From NCBI RefSeq assembly GCF_940670765.1, contig NZ_CALNVW010000021.1:116467-180466 (forward strand): a DNA stretch of 64,000 nucleotides, read 5' to 3'. Position numbers and translations under genes: made by a program. The DNA is from Streptomyces sp. A 4/2 (GTDB lineage Bacteria > Actinomycetota > Actinomycetes > Streptomycetales > Streptomycetaceae). The notes under the pieces are model-generated. The model saw only the letters and a program-made list of their open reading frames with translations. It had not been told where the DNA came from and made no database searches. Shown here piece after piece: positions 17,504 to 27,705 of this stretch (the stretch's first letter is position 1; each line of letters begins with the position of its first letter).

Positions 17504-18319
17504 GTGGTTCGTATCCGGGTTCTGGTCGCCGACGACCACCGCATCTTCGCCGAGTCGCTCGCCGCGGCTCTCGCCGCCGAGCCCGACGTGGAGGTCACCA
17601 CGGCCGGCAGCGGGCCCGCGGCGCTGCGCTGTCTGGAGCGAGCCGTCGCCGACGGGCGAAGATACGACGTGCTCCTCGTCGACGCCGACCTCGGCGTCAC
17701 GGTCCCGCGGGGGCGCGTCCCGTCGCAGTCGCCGTCCCTGTCCCCGTCCGCCTCCCCGTCCCCGGACGGCGCGGAAGGCGCCCGGGAGAGCGTCCCGGCC
17801 GACGGCATCTCCCTGGTCGCCGTCGTGCGCGCGGGCCGGCCCGCCGTCCGTATCGTGGTGCTCGCCGAGCAGGACGACCCGCGCAGAGCCGCCCTCGCGC
17901 TCCAGGCGGGGGCGTCCGGCTGGGTGGCCAAGGACAGTTCGCTCCAGCGGCTGCACGCGGTGATCCGGGGCGTCCTGCGGGACGAGACGCATCTGCCGCC
18001 CGCGCTGCTCACCGGCGTCCTGCGGGAGTTGACCGCGGCCCGCAAGCACCGCACCGAGAGCGAGCGGCTCGTCGAGGCGCTGACGCCGCGGGAGCGCGAG
18101 GTGCTGCGCTGCATGGTGGCGGGCTTGGGCCGCAAAGCCGTCGCCGAGCGGCTGTTCCTCTCCCCGCACACGGTCCGTACGCACATGCAGAACGTGCTGG
18201 GGAAGCTGGGTGTGCACTCCACCCTGGCGGCGGTCGCGCTGGCCAGACGGGCCGGGGTGGGACCCGCGAGCGCCGACCCGCTAGGGGATGTTGTCGAACG
18301 GGGCGGTCAACTGGCGTAG
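17504..18319 (+). CDS. NarL/LuxR-family response regulator with Ser/Pro insert in receiver
   Basis: About 271 residues. The receiver keeps D10-D11, the phospho-acceptor D60 (YDVLLVDAD) and K143 (GWVAKD). Between D60 and the next helix there is a ~38-residue insert rich in Ser/Pro (about residues 62-100), unusual for a CheY fold. The LuxR DNA-binding domain is intact (LTPREREVLRCMVAG, then SPHTVRTHMQNVLGKLGV). I prefer GTG 17504, after a GGGGG stretch and matching the conserved VVRIRVLVADDHR; ATG 17483 is an alternative. No adjacent kinase. Its 3' end overlaps tamR tail-to-tail by 39 bp. Confidence 0.88.
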   Translation: MVRIRVLVADDHRIFAESLAAALAAEPDVEVTTAGSGPAALRCLERAVADGRRYDVLLVDADLGVTVPRGRVPSQSPSLSPSASPSPDGAEGARESVPADGISLVAVVRAGRPAVRIVVLAEQDDPRRAALALQAGASGWVAKDSSLQRLHAVIRGVLRDETHLPPALLTGVLRELTAARKHRTESERLVEALTPREREVLRCMVAGLGRKAVAERLFLSPHTVRTHMQNVLGKLGVHSTLAAVALARRAGVGPASADPLGDVVERGGQLA

Positions 18320-18775
18320 CAGATTGGCCAGTTCGCCCCGCTGGGTGCGCGACAGCTCGGCGAGCAGCGCGCGCTCCTGGGCGAGCAGCCCGGCCAGCGC
18401 CTGGTCGGCGCGGTCACGGCCCTCGGGGGTGAGACGGACCAGGACGCCGCGCCGGTCGCTGGGGTCGGGCAGCCGCTCGACGAGGCTCTTGGTGGCGAGC
18501 CGGTCGATCCGGTTGGTCATGGTGCCGGAGGTGACGAGCGTCTGGGTGAGCAACTGACCGGGGGAGAGCTGGTACGGGGCGCCCGCGCGGCGCAGCGACG
18601 TCAGTACGTCGAACTCCCAGGGCTCCAGATTGTGCTCGGAGAAAGCCAGCCGACGGGCCCGGTCGAGGTGGCGGGCCAGCCTGGACACCCGGCTGAGCAC
18701 CTCCAGCGGTTCCACGTCGAGGTCAGGGCGCTCTCGGCGCCACGCAGCAACCAGCCGGTCGACCTCGTCCTCCAT
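18281..18775 (-). CDS. tamR: MarR-family repressor TamR
   Basis: 164-residue winged-helix protein of the MarR family: LSRVSRLARHLDRARR dimer helices, PWEFDVLTSLRRAG, recognition helix region TSGTMTNRIDRL and wing DRRGVLVRLTPEGR. It diverges from a trans-aconitate methyltransferase gene; in S. coelicolor the corresponding TamR is known to repress its own gene and tam, and to release DNA with trans-aconitate and related tricarboxylates. Assignment rests on family plus that context. ATG 18775 is the only start that leaves the AT-rich operator region free. Confidence 0.87.
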   Translation of the reverse strand: MEDEVDRLVAAWRRERPDLDVEPLEVLSRVSRLARHLDRARRLAFSEHNLEPWEFDVLTSLRRAGAPYQLSPGQLLTQTLVTSGTMTNRIDRLATKSLVERLPDPSDRRGVLVRLTPEGRDRADQALAGLLAQERALLAELSRTQRGELANLLRQLTAPFDNIP

Positions 18776-18893
18776 GTCGATCAGTGTAAAGGGTCCCTCG
18801 ACATGAAGTCTCTTGATTTCAACTATCTCGATTCCAATGATCTCAAGGATAACTATCTTGACATCGAGACACATTGGCGGGAATGCTTCCACC
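18776..18893. promoter_or_regulatory. AT-rich tamR/tam divergent operator region
   Basis: 118 bp of strikingly low G+C between the divergent starts. It contains several MarR-like half sites: TTGATTTCAA (a perfect palindrome, about 18811-18820), ATCTCGATTCCAATGATCTCA, and TATCTTGACATCGAGACA (TCTTGA-N2-TCGAGA, one mismatch from perfect symmetry, about 18854-18871). The TCTTGA/TCGAGA type fits TamR-family sites. Several sites in one short region suggest shared control of both genes. Confidence 0.65.
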
Positions 18894-19679
18894 ATGACGC
18901 CACCCACCTGGGATCCAGAGCAGTACCTGCGCCACGCGGACCATCGGACCCGCCCCTTCCACGACCTGCTCAGCCGCATCACCGGCACACCCACCCGGAT
19001 CGCCGACCTCGGCTGCGGCGCCGGGAACGTCACGGCGCTGCTGTCCGAACGCTGGCCCGAGGCCCGGGTCACCGGCTTCGACAACTCCCCGCAGATGCTG
19101 GAACAGGCCCAGCGTTACGCGGGCCCGCGCCTGACCTTCCGGCCCGCCGACGCCGCGACCTGGACCCCCACCGTCCCCTACGACCTGCTCGTCTCCAACG
19201 CGCTGTTGCAGTGGGTCCCCGGCCACGCCGACCGCTTCCCCGACTGGCTGGACGCCCTCGCACCCGGCGGCACCTTCGCCTTCCAGGTGCCCGGCAACTT
19301 CACCGCCCCCAGCCACACGATCCTCGCCGACCTGCGGGAGTCCGCCCGCTGGAAGCCCCGGCTGGGCGGCGTCGGAGACCGCACCGCAGCCGTCCTCGCG
19401 CCCGGTCAGTACCTCACCCGCCTCGCCGACCTGGGCTGCGCCGCGGACGTCTGGGAAACGACCTACCTCCAGCTCCTGACCGGCGACGACCCGGTCCTGG
19501 ACTGGGTCAAGGGAACGGCCCTGCGCCCGGTCCTCACCGCACTGGCCGACGACCCGGAGGCCACCGCGGCCTTCCTCGCCGAGTACCGCGACCTGCTCCG
19601 GGCGGCCTACCCGCCGGGCCCGCACGGCACGGTCTTCCCGTTCCGCCGCCTCTTCGCCGTCGCCCGCAAGAAGTCCTGA
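18894..19679 (+). CDS. tam: Trans-aconitate 2-methyltransferase
   Basis: 261-residue class I SAM methyltransferase that esterifies trans-aconitate, a spontaneous and inhibitory isomer of the TCA intermediate cis-aconitate. Motif I is IADLGCGAGNVT (about residue 38), followed by VTGFDNSPQML and the SNALLQWVPGH segment typical of Tam. ATG 18894 is chosen because it starts at the conserved TWDPEQYLRHADHRTRPF. The gene diverges from tamR. A VOC gene follows 10 bp later, its ribosome site overlapping the tam stop, so the two are probably one transcript. Confidence 0.9.
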   Translation: MTPPTWDPEQYLRHADHRTRPFHDLLSRITGTPTRIADLGCGAGNVTALLSERWPEARVTGFDNSPQMLEQAQRYAGPRLTFRPADAATWTPTVPYDLLVSNALLQWVPGHADRFPDWLDALAPGGTFAFQVPGNFTAPSHTILADLRESARWKPRLGGVGDRTAAVLAPGQYLTRLADLGCAADVWETTYLQLLTGDDPVLDWVKGTALRPVLTALADDPEATAAFLAEYRDLLRAAYPPGPHGTVFPFRRLFAVARKKS

Positions 19680-19689
19680 AGGAGTCCCG

Positions 19690-20052
19690 ATGATCGCCGC
19701 GATCGACCATGTCCAGCTCGCCGCCCCGCCCGGCACCGAGCCAGAGCTGCGGGCGTACTACGCAGGGGTGCTCGGGATGACGGAGATCCCCAAACCGCCG
19801 GTCCTCGCCGCCCGCGGCGGCTGCTGGTTCCAGGCCGGGCCCGTACAGCTGCACCTCGGGACGGAGGACGGATTCCGCCCGTCCGCGAAGGCCCACCCGG
19901 CGCTGCGCGTCACGGACATCGAGGCATACGCGGAACGGCTGACGGCCCGCGGCGCGAAGGTGACCTGGGACGGCAACCTCCCCGGCCACCGCCGCTTCTA
20001 CTCCTGGGACCCGGTCGGCAACCGCATCGAATTCCTGGAACCGGTGTCCTGA
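19690..20052 (+). CDS. VOC-superfamily (glyoxalase-like) protein
   Basis: 120-residue vicinal-oxygen-chelate domain: HVQLAAPPG at the start (first metal-ligand position), GVLGMTEIPKP, FQAGPVQLHLG, then DPVGNRIEFLEP with the C-terminal Glu ligand. Such proteins can be lyases, dioxygenases or resistance proteins, and the substrate is not evident. AAGGAG before the ATG overlaps the tam stop, linking it to tam and TamR control. A role in dealing with reactive acids or esters is only a guess from context. Confidence 0.85.
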   Translation: MIAAIDHVQLAAPPGTEPELRAYYAGVLGMTEIPKPPVLAARGGCWFQAGPVQLHLGTEDGFRPSAKAHPALRVTDIEAYAERLTARGAKVTWDGNLPGHRRFYSWDPVGNRIEFLEPVS

Positions 20053-20201
20053 CCGCCCGACCCCTCTGGCCTGCCAGATCTCACCCTTTCGGATGATCGG
20101 ACCGCATACCGGCCCAGCGGGCCGCAGGGGCTCCTAGCTTGGCGGTGTCGCTTGTGCCGCAGTGGCGCCCGCGCCCACACTGATGGAGGAGGTGCTTCAC
20201 G

Positions 20202-20831
20202 ATGACCGCTCTCGCACACGAGGTTTCCCCGGCTGTGGACGAATACCCGGTCTCCGACCTGGACGAGGTCCTTTGGCAGGCGTGGAAAGCCATGGATCTC
20301 CCCGAGGGCTACCGGGCCGAGATCATCGAGGGGTCCATCGAGGTGTCACCTACTGGCCGTCGCCGTCACGGCGTGCTCATCGGACGAATCCGCCGGGCGC
20401 TGGACGCTCACCTGGCGGGCGGAGATCACGGAGACGTCGTCCACCATGACATCAACGTGATCCACCACCGGAAATCGTGGATTCCGGATCTCTTCGTGGC
20501 GCCGCTCGATCTGGACCAGATCCCGGACGAGGAAGGTCTCGGAGTCGATGCCGCCGGGGTCTCCATGGTCATCGAGGTTGTCTCCCCGGGGCACCGGAAC
20601 GAGCAGCGGGACAGGGTCCGCAAGCGCCGTGAATACGCCCGCGCGGGCATTTCGCTCTACGTCCTCGTCGACGACCACGACGGCGACGGCACGGTCGTCG
20701 TACTGGCGTCGCCCAACTCGGAAAAGGCCAATTACGCCGACGAGCACCGAGTCCCGTACGGCACGGACGCGGTGATCCAGGAGGGCCCGGCGAAGGGCTT
20801 CGTCATCGGCGCGGACATCACCCGGAGCTGA
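20202..20831 (+). CDS. Uma2-family (DUF820) putative endonuclease
   Basis: 209 residues of the PD-(D/E)XK-like Uma2 family, expanded in Streptomyces and cyanobacteria and of unknown role. Conserved points are GYRAEIIEGSIEVSPTGRRRHG, then WIPDLFVAPLD and VSMVIEVVSPGHRNEQRDR (catalytic-type Asp and Glu), and KRREYARAGISLYVLVD. A strong ribosome site GGAGGAGG precedes the ATG. Its 3' end overlaps by 14 bp the 3' end of a broken Uma2 gene on the other strand. Confidence 0.85.
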   Translation: MTALAHEVSPAVDEYPVSDLDEVLWQAWKAMDLPEGYRAEIIEGSIEVSPTGRRRHGVLIGRIRRALDAHLAGGDHGDVVHHDINVIHHRKSWIPDLFVAPLDLDQIPDEEGLGVDAAGVSMVIEVVSPGHRNEQRDRVRKRREYARAGISLYVLVDDHDGDGTVVVLASPNSEKANYADEHRVPYGTDAVIQEGPAKGFVIGADITRS

Positions 20832-21439
20832 CTGCCGGGATCCCGGTCAGAGTGTCGTACGGAACGGTGACCTTGAGCTGGTCGTGATGGATGCCGGACA
20901 GCGCGTACGTCTTGGACAGCGGGTCGAGTTCGTAGACACGTACGACCGGGTGCTGGTCCGCCCCGGCCATCTCGACGAGCCAGAAGTACGGGATACCGGC
21001 CGCGGCGTACTTGCGTGGCTTGGTGTCGCGGTCACGGGACTCGGAGTCGGGGGAGACGACCTCGACGGCGAGCAGGAGGTCGGCGGCTTGGAAGCGGGTC
21101 GAGGTCGGCGGCTTGGAAGCGGGTCTGTTCAAGGTGCGCCCGTGCTTCGGCCCGAACGATGCAGATGTCGGGTTCGGGCCCATTGCGCCGGTCCAGAACC
21201 ACGGTCATCTCCCGGCGGACCTTCAGCTCCGGGGGCACGGTGCGACGCAGCCCGGCCATCAGCAGGTCGATCACTGTGCTGTGAAAATCCCGCTGAGGAC
21301 TCGCGAATACCAGGCTCCCGTCGATCAGCTCTGTATGAGGCGGGAGATCAGGCAGCGTGAACAGATCGTCCACGGTGTAGCCGTCCTGTGGCGGCACAGG
21401 CCAGCGGCAGCCCGGTTCGGCGATCGACTCGGCGGTCAT
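20818..21439 (-). pseudogene. Uma2-family gene broken by a 25-bp tandem duplication
   Basis: The frame from ATG 21439 (ribosome site GGGAGG) codes for a normal Uma2 N-terminal half: YTVDDLFTLPDLPPHTELIDG, then REMTVVLDRRNGPEPDICIV. At 21076-21125 a 25-bp unit is present twice in a row. Because 25 is not a multiple of 3, the frame shifts, and the rest of the family (LLLAVEVVSPDSESRDRD, YAAAGIPYFWLVE) continues in another frame to the stop at 20818. Removing one copy joins ARAHLEQTRFQAAD directly to LLLAVEVVSP, restoring a typical protein of about 198 residues. Confidence 0.88.
21076..21125. repeat. Perfect 25-bp tandem duplication
   Basis: Copy 1 is 21076-21100 and copy 2 is 21101-21125, identical in all 25 positions (unit begins GAGGTCGGCGGCTTG). 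It causes the frameshift in the minus-strand Uma2 gene. Perfect identity implies a recent slippage event, or an assembly artefact. Confidence 0.95.
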
Positions 21440-21560
21440 GGCGCCTCCCATGGGGGGATTGTCGGCCTGCCCTTCCAAGGTAGCGGTCAGGATCCGGCAG
21501 CGTCATCACGAAGAGTGACACCCCGCCCGATGGCGACTTCAGCCCCCACGGGCACCTGAC

Positions 21561-22220
21561 TCACTTGCCCAGATCCCTGGCCCTGGCGGCACGCCGGGCG
21601 AGCATCTCGTCCTTCGACGCGGCCATTTCACGGAGGGCCGTCTTCCGTTCCCGCTGGGCGAGCCGGTCCAGGTACAGGCGGCCGTGAAGGTGGTCCGTCT
21701 CGTGCTGCAGGCAGCGGGCGAAGTAGCCCCGGCCCTCGATCACCAGCGGCCTGCCGTCCTTGTCACGGCCGCGTACGACGGCACGGTCCGGTCGGGGCAC
21801 CACGCGGTACGGGCCGGGCACGGAGAGGCAGCCTTCCGGCTCCTCGATCAGCTCGCGCCGCTCGGCCGGGATCTCGTCCAGGACGGGATTGGCGAGGTGC
21901 CCGACGTGGCGCACCCCCCACTCGTCCGTGATGTCCCATACGAACAACTGCAGGTCCACGTCGACCTGGTTGGCGGCGAGCCCCGCGCCTTCCGCCACCT
22001 GGTTCGTGGCGAACATGTCGTCCACCAGCTGTGACAGTTCCGGCGTGCCGAACCGGGTGACCTCCTGGCACCGGCGGTGCAGGATCTGCTCCCCGACGAC
22101 GGTGATGCGGCGCACCGCACCCCGTCCGGCCTCCGGTACGAGCCGGGGGTAGGAATCGACGGGGTCGCCCAGCACGCGTACCCGGCGGTCCTGTGCGGTG
22201 TCACCGGACCGACCAGCCAT
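21561..22220 (-). CDS. def: Peptide deformylase
   Basis: 219-residue metalloprotease removing N-formyl from nascent proteins. All three family motifs are present: GAGLAANQ, EGCLSVPG and QHETDHLHG, giving the Cys and two His metal ligands and the catalytic Glu. The ~30-residue N-terminal and ~25-residue charged C-terminal extensions are longer than in minimal deformylases. Streptomyces usually carry several def genes; this one is divergent from a winged-helix regulator with twin operators between them, unlike a housekeeping def next to fmt. That suggests a regulated or accessory copy. ATG 22220. Confidence 0.9.
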   Translation of the reverse strand: MAGRSGDTAQDRRVRVLGDPVDSYPRLVPEAGRGAVRRITVVGEQILHRRCQEVTRFGTPELSQLVDDMFATNQVAEGAGLAANQVDVDLQLFVWDITDEWGVRHVGHLANPVLDEIPAERRELIEEPEGCLSVPGPYRVVPRPDRAVVRGRDKDGRPLVIEGRGYFARCLQHETDHLHGRLYLDRLAQRERKTALREMAASKDEMLARRAARARDLGK

Positions 22221-22279
22221 GAGTATCAACGCCTTCCGCGCGTGCAACGCGTGCCCCGGCCGCCCGACTTGACCGACCG

Positions 22280-22306
22280 CTTTGCAAAGTAGCACTCTTT
22301 GCAAAG
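22280..22306. promoter_or_regulatory. Two CTTTGCAAAG palindromes between def and the regulator
   Basis: Perfect 10-bp palindromes CTTTGCAAAG occur at 22280-22289 and 22297-22306, 17 bp centre to centre. The second reaches the first base of the regulator's GTG codon. Position and symmetry fit an autoregulatory operator that could also control the divergent def gene. No ribosome site precedes the GTG, so the regulator mRNA may be leaderless. Confidence 0.75.
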
Positions 22307-22917
22307 TGAGCGATGAGAAACGTCAAGCCGCATCCGAGAACCCGCTGCTGAACCGCGCCCGGCAGGTCCTCCCCGACCATCCCGTGCGTATCGCCCTGCT
22401 GGACCTGCTCGCCGAGACCGGCACCGTCACGTCCACGCAGGCAGCGGCCCGCCTCGGCCACAGCTCCGGGCTCTGCTCCTTCCACCTGCGCCAGCTCGCC
22501 CGGCACGGCCTCATCGAAGAAGCGCCGCACGACGGCGGGCGGGCCCGGCCGTGGCAGCTCCGCTGGGCGCCCTCCCAGCCGTCCGGTCAGCCGTCGGGCC
22601 AGCCGTCGGGGCAGCAGACGCCGGAAGAGTTCGACGCGCTCGCACGCGGACTGGAGGACGAGAGCTACCAGCACTGGCTGGCCCACCGGGAGCAGGCGCC
22701 GGCCGAGTGGCAGCAGGACGAATCCTTCAGCGCCGTACTCCACCTCACCCCGGCGGAGACGGCCGAACTGGCCGCCGCCGTCCGCCACCTGCTGGCCGGC
22801 TACCGCGAACGGGACCGGAACCCCGCCACACGCCCCGCGGGCACCGCGGCGGTAGCGGCGGTCACCCGGCTGTTCCCCCTGCTGCCCGAGAACCCAGGGC
22901 AGCCACCGTCGGCCTGA
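22306..22917 (+). CDS. ArsR-like winged-helix transcriptional regulator
   Basis: 203 residues. The N-terminal ~75 form a winged helix (VRIALLDLLAETGTVTSTQA, then SSGLCSFHLRQLARHGLIEE), as in ArsR/HTH_20 proteins. Next comes a short QPSG repeat (about residues 88-100) and a helical C-terminal domain with EDESYQHWLAHREQAP and LTPAETAELAAAVRHLL, the type often found in Streptomyces regulators that control a neighbouring transporter. No cysteine-based metal site is evident. Starts at the GTG inside the second palindrome. Its ligand is unknown. Confidence 0.8.
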   Translation: MSDEKRQAASENPLLNRARQVLPDHPVRIALLDLLAETGTVTSTQAAARLGHSSGLCSFHLRQLARHGLIEEAPHDGGRARPWQLRWAPSQPSGQPSGQPSGQQTPEEFDALARGLEDESYQHWLAHREQAPAEWQQDESFSAVLHLTPAETAELAAAVRHLLAGYRERDRNPATRPAGTAAVAAVTRLFPLLPENPGQPPSA

Positions 22918-22948
22918 GCTGCCCGGACCGGACGGCGGGCCGGGGCCG

Positions 22949-23638
22949 TCAGTTCTTCCGGTGCCCTATCAACCTCGGCTTCGGCTCCAGATTCTCCAGA
23001 CCGTGCCACGCCAGATTCACCAGGTGCGCCGCCACCTCCGCCTTCGGCGGCTTCCGTACGTCGAGCCACCACTGGCCGGTCAGCGCCACCATGCCCACCA
23101 GCGCCTGCGCATACAGCGGCGCCAGCTTCTGGTCGAAGCCGCGGGCCTTGAACTCGCTGCCCAGGATGTCCTCCACCTGCGTGGCGATATCACTGATCAG
23201 CGAGGCGAACGTACCCGTCGACTGGGCCACCGGGGAGTCCCGCACCAGGATGCGGAACCCGTCCGTGTACTCCTCGATGTAGTCGAGCAGCGCGAACGCG
23301 GCCTGCTCGCACAGCTCACGCGGATGGCCCGCCGTCAGCGAGCCGGTCACCAGCTCCAGGAGCTGGCGCATCTCGCGGTCGACCACCACCGCGTACAGCC
23401 CCTCCTTGCCGCCGAAGTGCTCGTACACCACCGGCTTGGAGACCCCCGCCTTCGCGGCGATCTCCTCCACCGACGTGCCCTCGAACCCCTTCTCGGCGAA
23501 GAGGGTGCGGCCGATGTCCAGCAGCTGCTCGCGGCGTTCCTTCCCGGTCATCCGGACCCGGCGCGGACGCCGCCCCGAGGCCGTTCTGTTCTTTCTGCCG
23601 CTGGTACTGCTGCCTTCGATCGCCACGTCTGTCATCAT
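22949..23638 (-). CDS. TetR-family regulator, partner of the desaturase
   Basis: 229 residues. The TetR helix-turn-helix is clear: GKERREQLLDIGRTLFAEKG, TSVEEIAAKAGVSKPVVYEH and FGGKEGLYAVVVDRE. A basic N-terminal tail (GRKNRTASGRRPRRVR) precedes it. The first ATG (23638) overlaps the desaturase stop in an ATGA arrangement, so the regulator is the second gene of a two-gene operon. It probably senses fatty acyl-CoA or membrane state and controls the operon from the paired TACGG-N2-CCGTA sites; this is inferred from arrangement, as with other desaturase-linked TetR repressors. Confidence 0.85.
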   Translation of the reverse strand: MMTDVAIEGSSTSGRKNRTASGRRPRRVRMTGKERREQLLDIGRTLFAEKGFEGTSVEEIAAKAGVSKPVVYEHFGGKEGLYAVVVDREMRQLLELVTGSLTAGHPRELCEQAAFALLDYIEEYTDGFRILVRDSPVAQSTGTFASLISDIATQVEDILGSEFKARGFDQKLAPLYAQALVGMVALTGQWWLDVRKPPKAEVAAHLVNLAWHGLENLEPKPRLIGHRKN

Positions 23639-24618
23639 GCCGTTTCTGTGAGCTCGCTCTTGCGCCGGGCATCGATCCGGGAAGCGGACGGCCAGCGCAC
23701 GTCGTACGCCCAGCCGAACTGCTCGAACCAGCGGATCAGGCGGGCGCTGGAGTCCAGCTGGCCGCGCAGGACCCCGTGCCGTGCGGACGTCGGGTCCGCG
23801 TGGTGCAGGTTGTGCCAGGACTCCCCGCAGGACAGGACCGCGAGCCACCACACATTGCCTGAGCGGTCCCGCGACTTGAACGGGCGCCTGCCCACCGCGT
23901 GACAGATCGAGTTGATCGACCAGGTGACGTGGTGGAGCAGCGCCACCCGGACCAGCGACCCCCAGAAGAACGCCGTGAACGCGCCCCACCAGGACATCGT
24001 GACCAGACCGCCGACCAGCGGCGGGATCGCCAGCGAGACCACCGTCCAGTAGATGAAGTTCCGCGAGATCCACCGGATCGCCGGGTCGTTGACCAGATCA
24101 GGCGCGTACTTGCGCTGCGGCGTCTGCTCCTCGTCGAACATCCACGCCATGTGCGCCCACCACAGCCCCTTGAGCAGGGCCGGGAAGGTCTCGCCGTACC
24201 GCCACGGCGAGTGCGGGTCACCCTCGGCGTCGGAGAACTTGTGGTGCTTGCGGTGATCGGCCACCCAGCGGACCAGCGGCCCCTCGACCGCGAGCGACCC
24301 CATCATGGCCAGAACGAGGCGCAGCGGACGCTTCGCCTTGAAGGCGCCGTGCGTGAAATACCGGTGGAAACCGATCGTGATGCCGTGGCACCCGACGTAA
24401 TACATCACCACGAGCAGCCCCAGGTCGAGCCAGCTCACACCGCCCCAGCTCCAGGCCAGCGGCACCGCCGCGACCAGAGCGAGGAACGGCACGATGATGA
24501 AGAGCAGAAGACCGAACTGCTCCACGGAGCCCTTGCTGTCCCCGCCCAGTGTCGCGGAGGGGAGTGGAGTGCCGGTCGGGGTCTGGGCGTCATCGATCAG
24601 ATCGGGACCAATGGTCAT
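23635..24618 (-). CDS. Membrane acyl-CoA delta-9-type fatty acid desaturase
   Basis: 327-residue di-iron membrane desaturase. The three histidine boxes are present: HRYFTH, DHRKHH and HNLHH, with four hydrophobic helices between them (VVMYYVGCHGITIGF is typical of stearoyl-CoA desaturases). It introduces a double bond into fatty acyl chains and so tunes membrane fluidity. First gene of an operon with the TetR gene. Putative paired operator sites lie 46-72 bp upstream of the ATG at 24618. ppc diverges on the other side. Confidence 0.92.
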   Translation of the reverse strand: MTIGPDLIDDAQTPTGTPLPSATLGGDSKGSVEQFGLLLFIIVPFLALVAAVPLAWSWGGVSWLDLGLLVVMYYVGCHGITIGFHRYFTHGAFKAKRPLRLVLAMMGSLAVEGPLVRWVADHRKHHKFSDAEGDPHSPWRYGETFPALLKGLWWAHMAWMFDEEQTPQRKYAPDLVNDPAIRWISRNFIYWTVVSLAIPPLVGGLVTMSWWGAFTAFFWGSLVRVALLHHVTWSINSICHAVGRRPFKSRDRSGNVWWLAVLSCGESWHNLHHADPTSARHGVLRGQLDSSARLIRWFEQFGWAYDVRWPSASRIDARRKSELTETA

Positions 24619-24663
24619 GAGTGGACGTCCCCCGTGAGGTGAGGAGTGCGGCTGATGCCCGGC

Positions 24664-24690
24664 TACGGTTCCGTAACCTACGGCCTCGTA
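24664..24690. promoter_or_regulatory. Paired TetR-type operator sites upstream of the desaturase
   Basis: TACGG-TT-CCGTA (24664-24675, perfect) is followed by TACGG-CC-TCGTA (24679-24690, one mismatch), centres 15 bp apart. They lie between the desaturase start and the divergent ppc gene. Two closely spaced inverted repeats are a common arrangement for TetR repressors that bind as a pair of dimers. Confidence 0.6.
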
Positions 24691-24855
24691 AGTATGTCAG
24701 CGGGGAGCCTCGCGGCAAGAGGCTGTGGGTGACGCCCCGAGGCGGACACCTATCCTGGGTGCGTGTCGTCGGACAGCGCGGTCCGTTCTGTGACTTCTGG
24801 GAATGACACCCAGACCCCTTTGCCAGTCGTGCCAACACTGCAAGGAGCCGCACCT

Positions 24856-27591
<2,736 letters not shown>

Positions 27592-27624
27592 GCCGACCGC
27601 CCGGCCCAGGCCCCCGGCCACCCC

Positions 27625-27660
27625 GGCCGGGGCACCGGACTTCTGTCCGGTGCCCCGGCC
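27625..27660 (+). terminator. Terminator of ppc
   Basis: Perfect 16-bp stem (27625-27640 with 27645-27660; arm GGCCGGGGCACCGGAC) with a TTCT tetraloop, 33 bp after the ppc stop codon. Confidence 0.9.
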
Positions 27661-27705
27661 GGTGGCCTATCGTGGGTCCACCTGCACCCCCACGGATCGG
27701 CGATC

